NCBI GenBank assembly: GCA_937872175.1
Contig: CALMPI010000023.1
Location: 1 to 64,000, forward strand
DNA from: an uncultured Flavobacteriales bacterium
GTDB lineage: Bacteria; Bacteroidota; Bacteroidia; Flavobacteriales_F; PHOS-HE28
Direction of reading: 5' to 3'
Length of the DNA stretch: 64,000 nucleotides
Under the pieces are notes generated by a model, which had not been told where the DNA came from, searched no databases, and saw only the letters and a list, made by a program, of their open reading frames with translations. A program made the position numbers and the translations under genes. Positions 27,348 through 35,314 of this stretch are shown piece by piece; the stretch's first letter is position 1; each line of letters opens with the position of its first letter.

Positions 27348-28075
27348 CCCTCGAAGGTGAAGGTCAGCACATAGGTCTTCGTGCGGATGCTCTGCAAGGG
27401 CGTGCTGAACCGGGTGCCGTCATCGATCAGCAGGTTCGGGATGCCGATGCCGGTCTTCAGCTCGATCCCGAACTTGAAGTAGGGCAGGAAGAAATCGAAC
27501 CCACCGCCCACCTCCGCGGCATAGTCGAACTTGTTCAACTTCACCACCACCTCCTCATCGATCGCATTGTTCACGTCCTTCTGGCTGGCCATGTCGATGG
27601 CGGCCTTGCCGCCCGCCACCACGTACACCGCGAAGTTGTTGATGCGGTCACTGCGGAACTTCAGCAGCAGCGGGAACTCCAGGTAGGTGCTCTCCACAGG
27701 CTTCTCGTACACCACCTCGGTGCCGTCGCTCCGCCGGAAGCGATACCGGAGCACCCGGTCCTGGAACGAGAGCGAGGGGATGAAGCGCACGCTCAGGTTC
27801 GTGGTCATGTTCAGCGAACCGATGATCCCGAGGTTGAACCCCGGCTTACGCAGGTGGTCGATCGCCATCACACTGTCCCGCGTGTAGGCCTGCGGGTCGA
27901 GCTTCATGAAGAAGTCGGAGGTGTTGTAGGCGAGCAGGAATCCGAAGTGGAAGCGCCGGAGATCGAAGTTGGGCAGATGCTCGGTCTTGATGCCTTTGAC
28001 CGGTCCGGTCATCTGCGACAGGGCATCGCCCGACGCGAGCGCGCACAGCAGCAGGAGCGGGAGGAGGCGCTTCAT
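27344..28075 (-). CDS. porT: Type IX secretion protein PorT
   Basis: 243 residues with a signal peptide (ending SGDALSQ). The mature protein is an outer-membrane barrel with the PorT features: HFGFLLAYNTSDFFMKL, LNMTTNLSVRFIPSLSF, VESTYLEFPLLLKFRSDR and a C-terminal LKTGIGIPNLL region. Known: PorT is required for type IX secretion and gliding in Bacteroidota, and it commonly sits next to ubiE, as here. A -7-like box TACCTTCG lies at 28086-28093. It is the only T9SS machinery gene in the window, which also encodes many T9SS substrates. Confidence 0.92.
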   Translation of the reverse strand: MKRLLPLLLLCALASGDALSQMTGPVKGIKTEHLPNFDLRRFHFGFLLAYNTSDFFMKLDPQAYTRDSVMAIDHLRKPGFNLGIIGSLNMTTNLSVRFIPSLSFQDRVLRYRFRRSDGTEVVYEKPVESTYLEFPLLLKFRSDRINNFAVYVVAGGKAAIDMASQKDVNNAIDEEVVVKLNKFDYAAEVGGGFDFFLPYFKFGIELKTGIGIPNLLIDDGTRFSTPLQSIRTKTYVLTFTFEG

Positions 28076-28085
28076 GGATGCGCAA

Positions 28086-28093
28086 CGAAGGTA
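28086..28093 (-). promoter_or_regulatory. -7-like box TACCTTCG before porT
   Basis: Seven of eight bases match TAnnTTTG on the minus strand, ten bases before the porT ATG. It could give porT and the FAD dehydrogenase gene transcription of their own inside the larger operon. Confidence 0.35.
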
Positions 28094-28117
28094 GACAGCG
28101 ATCCGTGCCCGTGGGCT

Positions 28118-28831
28118 TCAGGAGCGCGCGATGTAAAGCGTGGCGATCCCGCCGGACAGTCGATCCGATGTGACCGCGCTGAAGCCCGAGGCGCGCAGGC
28201 GTTGCTCGAACGCAGGTCCCTCGGGGAACGCCTCCACGGACCGCGGCAGATACGTGTACGCGCTGCTGTCGCCGCTCACCCATCGGCCGACCATGGGCAT
28301 CACGCGGTGGAAGTAAAGGCGGAAGAGCGCTCCCATGAGGCCACGGGCCCTGGAGAACTCGAGCACGAAGACCCGTCCGCCCGGCCGCAGCACCCGCCTC
28401 ATCTCGCGCAGGCCGCGGTCAAGGTCATCGAAGTTGCGTACACCGAAGGCCACCGTCACCGCATCGAAATGAGCGTCCGGGAAGGGGAGGGACTCGGAGG
28501 CCGCGCGCACCAGCTCCACCCGGTCGGCCAGCCCGGCCCTGTCCACTTTCGTCCGGCCGTGGGACAGCATGCCTTCGCTGATGTCGGCGCCCACCACGGA
28601 ACGGGCGTGTCGAGCACAGAGCAGGGCCAGATCGGCGGTTCCTGTGGCCAGGTCCAGCAGGCGGTCCACCGGCTCCCTACGCAGGATGCGCAGCACGCGT
28701 CGGCGCCAGGCCCGGTCCACACCCAGACTGAACACGCGGTTCAGCAGGTCGTAGCGCGGGGCGATGGCATCGAACATGCGCTCGACCTGCTCACGCTTCG
28801 AGCCATCCGGGGAGTACGGCTTCACGCTCAT
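28118..28831 (-). CDS. ubiE: Demethylmenaquinone methyltransferase UbiE/MenG
   Basis: 237 residues from the ATG at 28831, which shares one base with the rfaE1 stop. It transfers the methyl group from SAM in the last step of menaquinone synthesis. Motifs: VERMFDAIAPRYDLLNRVFS, LLDLATGTADLAL (SAM motif I), VVGADISEGML and the family-specific VAFGVRNFDDLDRGLREM. Menaquinone is the usual quinone in Bacteroidota, so the MenG activity is the more likely one. Confidence 0.95.
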   Translation of the reverse strand: MSVKPYSPDGSKREQVERMFDAIAPRYDLLNRVFSLGVDRAWRRRVLRILRREPVDRLLDLATGTADLALLCARHARSVVGADISEGMLSHGRTKVDRAGLADRVELVRAASESLPFPDAHFDAVTVAFGVRNFDDLDRGLREMRRVLRPGGRVFVLEFSRARGLMGALFRLYFHRVMPMVGRWVSGDSSAYTYLPRSVEAFPEGPAFEQRLRASGFSAVTSDRLSGGIATLYIARS

Positions 28832-29832
28832 CACGCGCGGTCGGCTTCCGGCAGCGCAAGGCACTCCGCCAACAACAGGTCGCGATCGATGGGCACCACG
28901 CCCACCTGCTCGCAGACCAGCCCGCCGGCCAGGTTGGCCCAGGCCGCCATGGTGCGCGCCGGGGCCTGTTGGGCCAGCAACAAGGCCGCCACGGCGATCA
29001 CCGTGTCGCCGGCACCGCTCACATCGGCGATGGTGCGCACATGGGCCGGTATCAGGTGGTCCTCGACGCCACCGTGCACGAGCACGCCGTGCTCGCTCAG
29101 GGTCACCAGGGTCAACCGGTTGCCTAGGGCGTTCTCCAGCGCTTTCACCGCACGACGCAACTGCCCCGCATCGCTGGCGTGCACTTCCATGCGCAGGCCT
29201 TCGCGCAGTTCCTTCAGGTTCGGCTTGAAGAGGTCCACCCCTTGGTACGCCATGAAATTGCGCTTCTTGGGGTCCACGGCCGTGGGGATGCCTTCGGCCT
29301 GGGCCAGGCGTACCACCTCGCGGATGAACGGGGGGCTGAGCACGCCCTTGTCATAGTCCTCGAACACGATCACACCCGGTCGGGCGGACCTCACCCGGGC
29401 CTTCACGGCCTCCAGCAGGCGTTCGCTGTCACCGTCCGTCAGCACATGGTCGTCCTCCTCGTCCACGCGTACGATGTGCTGATGGCCGCTGATGACGCGT
29501 GTTTTCACCGTGGTGCGGCGGTGGGCGCTGCGCAAAAGCCCTTCGGCGGGCAGGCCGAGCCCGCCGAACAGCTGGTCCAGTCGGGCGGCGTGCTCGTCCT
29601 CGCCCACCACGGTCATCACCACGGGGGTGGCGCCGAGGGCGCGGAGATTGAGGGCCACGTTGGCGGCTCCTCCGAGCCGCGCGCTGCGTTCCTGCACATG
29701 CACCACGGGCACGGGAGCCTCGGGGCTGATGCGGTCCACGCGGCCCCAGAGGTAGGCATCGAGCATCACATCACCCAGCACAAGGGCGTTGGTGCGGGCG
29801 AACGCGTCGAAGCGGTCGTGGACGTTCTTCAT
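28831..29832 (-). CDS. rfaE1: PfkB-family heptose 7-phosphate kinase (RfaE1-like)
   Basis: 333 residues from the ATG at 29832. The ribokinase fold shows the N-terminal ALVLGDVMLDAYLWGRVDRISPE split as GDVMLDAYLWG and VDRISPEAP, the GGAANVALNL substrate loop, and the C-terminal DVSGAGDTVIAV with the catalytic Asp. It corresponds to the kinase half of HldE, without the cytidylyltransferase domain. Known role: phosphorylation of D-glycero-D-manno-heptose 7-phosphate for LPS heptose. No partner heptose genes lie in the window. Its ends overlap both neighbours by one to four bases. Confidence 0.88.
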   Translation of the reverse strand: MKNVHDRFDAFARTNALVLGDVMLDAYLWGRVDRISPEAPVPVVHVQERSARLGGAANVALNLRALGATPVVMTVVGEDEHAARLDQLFGGLGLPAEGLLRSAHRRTTVKTRVISGHQHIVRVDEEDDHVLTDGDSERLLEAVKARVRSARPGVIVFEDYDKGVLSPPFIREVVRLAQAEGIPTAVDPKKRNFMAYQGVDLFKPNLKELREGLRMEVHASDAGQLRRAVKALENALGNRLTLVTLSEHGVLVHGGVEDHLIPAHVRTIADVSGAGDTVIAVAALLLAQQAPARTMAAWANLAGGLVCEQVGVVPIDRDLLLAECLALPEADRA

Positions 29833-31022
29833 GCCTGCAGGCGTTCCCCGAAGGAGCGCAGACGACGGAGGGCCTCGGTGAGCTTGGCGTCCGCGGTGGC
29901 GTAGCTGATGCGGATGGTGCCCGGGGCGCCGAAGGCATCGCCATCCACCACCGCGACCCCGGCCTGCTCCAGCAGCGTCGTGCACAGTTCCACGGTGGAG
30001 GTGATCGACCGGCCATCGATGGACCTGCCGAGCCACGCGGACACGTCGGGCAGCACGTAGAACGCCCCCATGGGCCGATTGCATCGCAGCCCGGGAACGT
30101 CGCCGAGCCCGCGGACCACCAGATCGCGGCGCCGCAGGAAGTCGGACCGCATCGGAGCCAGCAGGGCAGGGTCGGCCTGCATGCAGGCCAGGGTCACCCG
30201 TTGCGCGATGCTGTTGGCCCCGCTGGTGAACTGCCCCTGTATGGTATTGCAGGCCTTGGCGATCCAGGCCGGTGCGGCGAGGTAGCCCACCCGCCAACCG
30301 GTCAGGGCGAAGGCCTTGGAGAGCCCGTTCACCGTCACCGTCCGGTCCATCATGCCCGGGAACGTGGCGAAGGAAACGTGGCGGCCATCGAACACGATGT
30401 GCTCGTAGATCTCATCGCTGATGACCAGAAGGTCCGGGTGTGCGGAAACGACCCGGGCCAGTTCCTCCAGTTCCTCAGCGGTGAACACCGAACCGGACGG
30501 GTTGCAGGGTGAACTGAAAAGCAGAAGACGCGTGCGTGAGGTGATGGCCGCGGCGATCCGGGCGATGGGCGGCTTGAACTCCTCTTCCAAGGAGGAGGGC
30601 ACGATCACCGGGGTGGCCCCGGCCATGCGCACCTGTTCGCGGTAGGTCACCCAATAAGGCGCCGGGATGACCACTTCGTCGCCGGGGCCCACCAGGCTCA
30701 GAACGACGTTCATGATGGCCTGTTTGGCGCCGGTGCTCACCACCACCTGGTCGGGATGATAGTCCAGCCCGTTGTCCCGGCGCAACTTGTCAGCGATGGC
30801 CTGGCGCACATCGGCGAAGCCGTTCACCGGGGGATACTTGTGCCAGGGACCGTCGATCGCCCGATGGGCGGCCTCCAGCGCGAACGCCGGCGGGTCGTGA
30901 TCGGGCTCCCCGAGGCTGAGGTCGATGATGTCCCGTCCCTGCGCGCGCAGTTCGCGGCATCGCCGGGCCATCATCAGGGTGGCGGGTTCTTCGATGGAAC
31001 GGACGAGCGCGGAAGGACGCAT
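29829..31022 (-). CDS. Class I/II aminotransferase (aspartate aminotransferase-like)
   Basis: 397 residues from the ATG at 31022. It is a PLP fold type I enzyme: KYPPVNGFADVRQAIA, the NPSG loop (SSPCNPSGSV), SDEIYEHIVFDG with the PLP-ring Asp/Tyr, and the Schiff-base Lys in VNGLSKAFALTGWRVGY. The C-terminal Arg for the carboxylate is in TIRISYA. Closest to subgroup Igamma aspartate aminotransferases. Its stop overlaps the rfaE1 start by four bases. It heads the operon, with an exact -7 box at 31052-31059. Confidence 0.93.
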   Translation of the reverse strand: MRPSALVRSIEEPATLMMARRCRELRAQGRDIIDLSLGEPDHDPPAFALEAAHRAIDGPWHKYPPVNGFADVRQAIADKLRRDNGLDYHPDQVVVSTGAKQAIMNVVLSLVGPGDEVVIPAPYWVTYREQVRMAGATPVIVPSSLEEEFKPPIARIAAAITSRTRLLLFSSPCNPSGSVFTAEELEELARVVSAHPDLLVISDEIYEHIVFDGRHVSFATFPGMMDRTVTVNGLSKAFALTGWRVGYLAAPAWIAKACNTIQGQFTSGANSIAQRVTLACMQADPALLAPMRSDFLRRRDLVVRGLGDVPGLRCNRPMGAFYVLPDVSAWLGRSIDGRSITSTVELCTTLLEQAGVAVVDGDAFGAPGTIRISYATADAKLTEALRRLRSFGERLQA

Positions 31023-31051
31023 GGGCGCGGTACCTGCTTGGGCAGAAGCGG

Positions 31052-31059
31052 CAAAACTA
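31052..31059 (-). promoter_or_regulatory. -7 promoter box TAGTTTTG of the aminotransferase-rfaE1-ubiE operon
   Basis: An exact TAnnTTTG match on the minus strand, 29 bases before the aminotransferase ATG. Confidence 0.5.
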
Positions 31060-31131
31060 GGCATGCGACCCGGGGGTGGGCCGAAGCGGGCGGCCATCGA
31101 TGCCGATATTCGTCAACATCTTTGTCCACGC

Positions 31132-31653
31132 ATGGAGCCCTTCACCCTGTTGCTCATTGCCGTGCTGCCCTCCGTGGTGGTGTTCCTCACGGCGTTCTAC
31201 CTCATCCGCCAGTTCATGCAGGCCCGTCAGGGCGAGCGAGCGGCCGAACAGCGGAAGGAGGACCGCAGGCACACGCTACCGCTCCGGTTGCAGGCCTATG
31301 AGCGGCTGGTGCTCTTTCTGGAGCGGATATCACCGGGCGGGTTGGTGCTGCGCGTGCACAAGAGCAACATGACGGCGCGGATGCTGCATGCGGAGCTTAC
31401 GGCCACCATCCGGGAGGAGTACGAGCACAACGTCACCCAGCAGGTCTATGTGTCGGACAAGGCATGGACGCGGGTGAAGCAGGCGAAGGAGGAGACGATC
31501 CGCATCATCAACATCGCGTTCGAGCAGTGCGCCGAACAGGCACCGGGGACAGAGCTCAGCCAGCGGGTCTTCGAGACAGCGTCCCGGTTGAGCCATACGC
31601 CGTCCCAAGAGGCGGTACTCATGCTCAAGGAGGAGGTGCGCCGCCTGTTCTGA
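31132..31653 (+). CDS. Conserved membrane-anchored protein, unknown function
   Basis: 173 residues from the ATG at 31132. One N-terminal transmembrane segment (LLLIAVLPSVVVFLTAFYLI) is followed by a charged cytoplasmic-type helix (QGERAAEQRKEDRRHTLPLR split here) and a helical domain with LQAYERLVLFLERISP. That pattern matches a Bacteroidota family of single-pass proteins of unknown function (possibly DUF7935). It is divergent from the aminotransferase operon and its 3' end overlaps meaB by 29 bp. A near-consensus box (CATCTTTG) lies 8-15 bases upstream. Confidence 0.75.
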   Translation: MEPFTLLLIAVLPSVVVFLTAFYLIRQFMQARQGERAAEQRKEDRRHTLPLRLQAYERLVLFLERISPGGLVLRVHKSNMTARMLHAELTATIREEYEHNVTQQVYVSDKAWTRVKQAKEETIRIINIAFEQCAEQAPGTELSQRVFETASRLSHTPSQEAVLMLKEEVRRLF

Positions 31654-32614
31654 GCAGGCGCATCAGCCGGTCCACGGCCACGGCCGGATCAAGAGTGCCT
31701 GCGGACACCCGGGCCTCGAGCTCGGGAAGCGCACCGGCCAGGCGTGGGTCCTGGAGCGCGCGATCCAACAAGGCCTGCCGGAGGCCGGTGTGGAGCCAGT
31801 GCGCGGCCTGTTCGTTCCTGCGGCGCTGGAGGGCGCCCGTGGACGCGCATCGGTCCCCAAGCTCCTCCAGCAGGTCCGCCAATTCGTCGATGCCCTCCCC
31901 CGTGAGGGCCGAGCACCGGAGCACCGGCGGACGGCGACCATCGCGTAGCGGCATCAAGTGCAGGGCGTGCTCCAGGTGGCACACGGCCGCGTTCACCAAG
32001 GCCGGTGGGGCCGTATCCGTCTTGGTCACCACCACCATGTCGGCCGCTTCCATGATGCCGCGCTTGATCCCCTGGAGCTCGTCCCCCGCACCGGCGATGA
32101 GCAGCAGCACGGTCAGGTCGGTGACACGGTCCACATCGGATTCGTTCTGACCGGCACCGACGGTCTCCACCAGCACGCGGTCGTATCCGGCCTCCTCGCA
32201 CAGAAGCAGCGTTTCGCGGGTGCGAAGCGCAATGCCACCGAGAACGCCACCGGTCGCCGTCGGCCGCACAAAGGCCCTGGGATCGGTGGCGAGGCGGTGC
32301 ATCCGTGTCTTGTCGGCCAGGATGCTGCCACCGCTCCGCTGGCTGCTGGGGTCCACCGCCAGCACCGCCACGCGGTGGCCGCGGTCGATCAAGGCCGAGC
32401 CCAGCGCATCGATCAAGGTGCTCTTTCCCGCTCCGGGGATGCCGGTGATGCCGATCCTGAGGCTCTCACCGTGGTCGGTGAGCATGGCGAGCAGCGCCAT
32501 CAGCCGCGACCTGTCCTCCGGCCTCCGGCTCTCCACAAGCGTGATCGCACGGGCCAGTGCGCTCCGGTCACCGCTGCGCAGCGCGGTGATCAGGTCCTCA
32601 TCCTCGGTCCGCAT
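31625..32614 (-). CDS. meaB: Methylmalonyl-CoA mutase-associated GTPase MeaB
   Basis: 329 residues. G1 is GIPGAGKST, followed by VDPSSQRSGGSILADKTRM (switch region specific to MeaB/ArgK), ETVGAGQNE, and the G4 motif TKTD. Known: MeaB guards adenosylcobalamin loading of methylmalonyl-CoA mutase. The mutase genes are not in the window. It follows the 194-residue gene by six bases, so it appears to be the last gene of a long run that begins with the tail-fibre-like proteins. Confidence 0.95.
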   Translation of the reverse strand: MRTEDEDLITALRSGDRSALARAITLVESRRPEDRSRLMALLAMLTDHGESLRIGITGIPGAGKSTLIDALGSALIDRGHRVAVLAVDPSSQRSGGSILADKTRMHRLATDPRAFVRPTATGGVLGGIALRTRETLLLCEEAGYDRVLVETVGAGQNESDVDRVTDLTVLLLIAGAGDELQGIKRGIMEAADMVVVTKTDTAPPALVNAAVCHLEHALHLMPLRDGRRPPVLRCSALTGEGIDELADLLEELGDRCASTGALQRRRNEQAAHWLHTGLRQALLDRALQDPRLAGALPELEARVSAGTLDPAVAVDRLMRLLRTGGAPPP

Positions 32615-32620
32615 GGTCGG

Positions 32621-33205
32621 TCAGAGCCCTTTCCGGTAGTTGTCCACCCATTCCGGGTCCGACACGTCGCGCAACAGCCGGAACATCGCCTCTCCGTGGC
32701 AGAGGTCGGTGGGATGCCGGAGGCCGTAATTGCTCAGCAGCAGCATCTGTCGCGGAGAGGGGTTCAGGGGTTGTTCCGCCCAGCCCTTGCCCACGCGCTG
32801 CCCGTCCTGCACGTGGAGTGGATACTCCCAGAAGCGCAATTTCCAGAGGTCGTCCAGCACCTCGCAATAGGGCACGATGCGGCGGCCGTCTTCGGCCAGC
32901 TGCACCTGGCAGGCGTCCACACCATGCTCCGCGAACAGGTCCGCGCTCTGTGGATTGGCCTTGCTCGGCACCAGGCCCCGCACCTGCTGCAGGAACTGGT
33001 CCCGCGTCACCGGTTCGGTGCCGATCACCTCGCCCTCGAAGACCTTCACCACGAAGCAGCTCAACAATTGGCTGTTGAGGCTGGTCGCCAGGCTGATGCC
33101 GAAGGTGAACGAAGCATAGGCTGCGGGAGGTACCGCCTGACCCGCCGACCCGGGATGGGCCATGAGTGTTAGCGTGAGCGGGATGACCAGCAGGGCTCGG
33201 TTCAT
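32621..33205 (-). CDS. Secreted protein of unknown function
   Basis: 194 residues from the ATG at 33205, which overlaps the stop of the upstream 56-residue gene by four bases. An N-terminal signal peptide (LLVIPLTLTLMAHPGSAG) is followed by a compact domain with FTFGISLATSLNSQLLSCFVVKVFEGE and several aromatic residues (WKLRFWEYPLHV). Three cysteines are present. I do not recognise the family; the coupling indicates that it is expressed together with the surface-protein array. Confidence 0.7.
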   Translation of the reverse strand: MNRALLVIPLTLTLMAHPGSAGQAVPPAAYASFTFGISLATSLNSQLLSCFVVKVFEGEVIGTEPVTRDQFLQQVRGLVPSKANPQSADLFAEHGVDACQVQLAEDGRRIVPYCEVLDDLWKLRFWEYPLHVQDGQRVGKGWAEQPLNPSPRQMLLLSNYGLRHPTDLCHGEAMFRLLRDVSDPEWVDNYRKGL

Positions 33206-33372
33206 CGGGAGCGGCGAAGGACCGCAAAGATACCCCCACCGCCCAGGGCCATCAAGACCAGCACACCCACCCACCACGCCCCGGAGGTCCAGCCCAGCAG
33301 GACGGACAAAGGCACGGACGCGATGACGATGAGGTGGAGAAGCCCCTGATGACGAGGCGCGTTGATCGACAT
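33202..33372 (-). CDS. Small two-helix membrane protein
   Basis: 56 residues from the ATG at 33372. Two hydrophobic segments (LIVIASVPLSVLLGW and WWVGVLVLMALGGGGIFAVL) and a basic end (RRSR) suggest a hairpin in the inner membrane. Support for coding comes from position: it begins four bases after the stop of the surface-protein gene and overlaps the next start by four bases. Function unknown. Confidence 0.6.
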   Translation of the reverse strand: MSINAPRHQGLLHLIVIASVPLSVLLGWTSGAWWVGVLVLMALGGGGIFAVLRRSR

Positions 33373-33376
33373 GCCA

Positions 33377-35287
33377 TCACCGGATGGGCGTGGCCGCACC
33401 CTGGGTGCGCTGCCGCACCAGGTGTTGACGCAGGAGGTTCATGCGTTCGTTGAGCTCCTTGATGTAAAGCGCCTGCTCCTCCACGGTGACCCAGAGGCGG
33501 GTGTTCAGGTCGTCCAGGCTGAAGGGCCCCTGCATCTCCCAGTCGCTGCGTCCGGGGATGGTGGGCAGGTGACGCTCGCGTTCCACGTAGTTCACCATGT
33601 CCGCGATGGGCATGCGGCTGTAGCCGGCACCGCGCTGGCCGTCCTCCTCGCGGGCCTTGCCGTCGTAGTAGGCGTCGAACACGTGGTCGCTCAGGAGCAG
33701 GTTGCCGCCCCACACCCCGATCTCGGCGCTCAGGGTACCGGGGCCCTTGAACTTCTGGTCGGGCGATACGCCGCTGGTGGCCCAGCCCGCGGTCTTCTCC
33801 ACCATCACGGCCGTGGGGCTGTAGATGAAGTCGCCCTGGGTGAGCACCGGCACGATGGAATTGATCTGGGCGTTCAAACGGAGCAGGGGACGGCGGTTGG
33901 ACGATCCGGTCTGGCCCACCCACTGAAAGGTGCCGTCACAGGTGACCAGGCTGGAGTTCGCCTGGAGCGCGCAGCCGGGGGAGTGGCTGTAGCCCAGGCA
34001 GAGCACGCCCGGGAAGTTCTGCGGGGAGTTGTTGGGGCAGGAGGCGAAGTAGCACGTTCCGCTGCCTGGTGTGAAGAGGTGGCCGCAGGCATCGCAGTAA
34101 ATGCCGAACAGGGCGGTGTAGTTCGTCGTCTCGGCGTTCACACCGATGTTGGAGGTCCAGCTGTTCAGGTCGAAGCAGTACTCCACCAGAAGGTTGCTGG
34201 CACCGTTCCATTGGAAGTTGGACACGTTGAAGTTGTGCGCGTTCCAACCCACCACGGGAACGAAGCTGGCCGAGGTGTGGCAGATCACCCAACCAGGGCT
34301 CACATCCAAGGTCGCAAGGGCCGCCAAGGGGGTGTTCTTCATGCTCAACTGGCTGTTGGTGATGGCCTGTCCGCCGCTGCCGGTGGCCTGGAAGGCGGCA
34401 CCGGTGATGTTGGTGTTCGCACAGATGTTCAGTGCGGCAAGGTCGCTGGCCAGGTAGAGGTATTGGTGCCGGCCATCCTCCCAGCCCCTGCTGTAGGGGG
34501 TCTCGATCGTACTGAAGAGGCCGACGTTCGCGAAGGAACCGTTATCGATGATCGGACCGCCGGTGGTGGGCCAGCCGGCCTGGTAGGCGCAGGCGGGTAC
34601 GGGACTGCTGAGGTACACCCGGTTCTTCTCCAGGATGAAGGCGTTCTCCAGCTGGTACCAGTTGGCCGAGTTGTCGATGTTGCCCTCGTGGGCGCTGGTG
34701 GTGGCGTTGAGGCGGATACTGCCTTCGGTGTTGGTGGCCGACGTGCCGCCGATGAGCAGACCGCCGTTCACTTCCAACTGCTCGGTATATGTCGCTGGGG
34801 CGTTGATGCCCACGAGACCGCCGGTGGACAAGGCGCCGGCCGTGATCCGCATGCGCTCCAGTCCATTGGTGCGGAAGGCCAGGTCCACGTTGTCCGTGGT
34901 GCCCACGAGATCCGTGGCCGGGTTCGTGCCGGTATTGCCGCCCAGTTGCCAGGCTGCCGTGCTTGAAACGAAGACCCAGCCTGGCGCGGGCAGGAGGTCG
35001 GTATCATAGTACCAGTAGCCCTTCGGGGCGGTGGCGGTGTTGTTGTTCTGGAAGACCATCAGGCCCTCGGCGGTGGCCAGGGCCGTCCGCTGGGCATCGG
35101 TCATCCGGGGCGCAAGGAAGGCGCGGCCCAACTGGTTCAGGTCCAGCATGGCGTTGGCGCCGGGCGCTGCACCGGTGTTGTTGATGCCGATCTGCCCGTT
35201 ACCGGACATGCATGCGAGCATCGAGGCGACGAACCCGAGGTACCGGAAAAGCCGAACCCCTGAACGGTGGAGGTGACGTGCCTGCAT
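33377..35287 (-). CDS. Tail-fibre-like exported protein, array copy 4
   Basis: 636 residues with a signal peptide (hydrophobic GFVASMLACMSG). The mature N-terminus begins QIGINNTGAAP, a lead common to Bacteroidota fibre-like proteins, followed by FLAPRMTDAQR, the FQNNN/YWYYDTD block and the GTTDNVDLAFRTNGLERMRI stretch, here divided as GTTDNVDLAFRTNG and ERMRI. A variable centre with several Cys comes next (CDACGHLF, CYFASCPNN). The C-terminus has LSDHVFDAYYDG, RHLPTIPGRSDWE and a coiled-coil end (VEEQALYIKELNERMNLL). This end type replaces the S74 endosialidase chaperone in related fibres. It is close to copy 3 at both ends but not in the centre. No T9SS sorting domain is evident. Confidence 0.8.
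   Translation of the reverse strand: MQARHLHRSGVRLFRYLGFVASMLACMSGNGQIGINNTGAAPGANAMLDLNQLGRAFLAPRMTDAQRTALATAEGLMVFQNNNTATAPKGYWYYDTDLLPAPGWVFVSSTAAWQLGGNTGTNPATDLVGTTDNVDLAFRTNGLERMRITAGALSTGGLVGINAPATYTEQLEVNGGLLIGGTSATNTEGSIRLNATTSAHEGNIDNSANWYQLENAFILEKNRVYLSSPVPACAYQAGWPTTGGPIIDNGSFANVGLFSTIETPYSRGWEDGRHQYLYLASDLAALNICANTNITGAAFQATGSGGQAITNSQLSMKNTPLAALATLDVSPGWVICHTSASFVPVVGWNAHNFNVSNFQWNGASNLLVEYCFDLNSWTSNIGVNAETTNYTALFGIYCDACGHLFTPGSGTCYFASCPNNSPQNFPGVLCLGYSHSPGCALQANSSLVTCDGTFQWVGQTGSSNRRPLLRLNAQINSIVPVLTQGDFIYSPTAVMVEKTAGWATSGVSPDQKFKGPGTLSAEIGVWGGNLLLSDHVFDAYYDGKAREEDGQRGAGYSRMPIADMVNYVERERHLPTIPGRSDWEMQGPFSLDDLNTRLWVTVEEQALYIKELNERMNLLRQHLVRQRTQGAATPIR
33543..33712. repeat. Near-identical block shared by array copies 3 and 4 (C-terminal part)
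   Basis: This stretch is essentially identical to 35475-35644, an offset of 1932 bp. Identity falls on both sides. Confidence 0.85.
34545..35195. repeat. Near-identical block shared by array copies 3 and 4 (N-terminal part)
   Basis: It aligns with 36477-37127 at the same 1932-bp offset. The first 280 bp are almost identical and the rest has scattered differences. The sequence between this block and the C-terminal one is clearly more diverged. Confidence 0.8.
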
Positions 35288-35314
35288 CGCTCAGGGGTTC
35301 GGGCCGAAGGATGG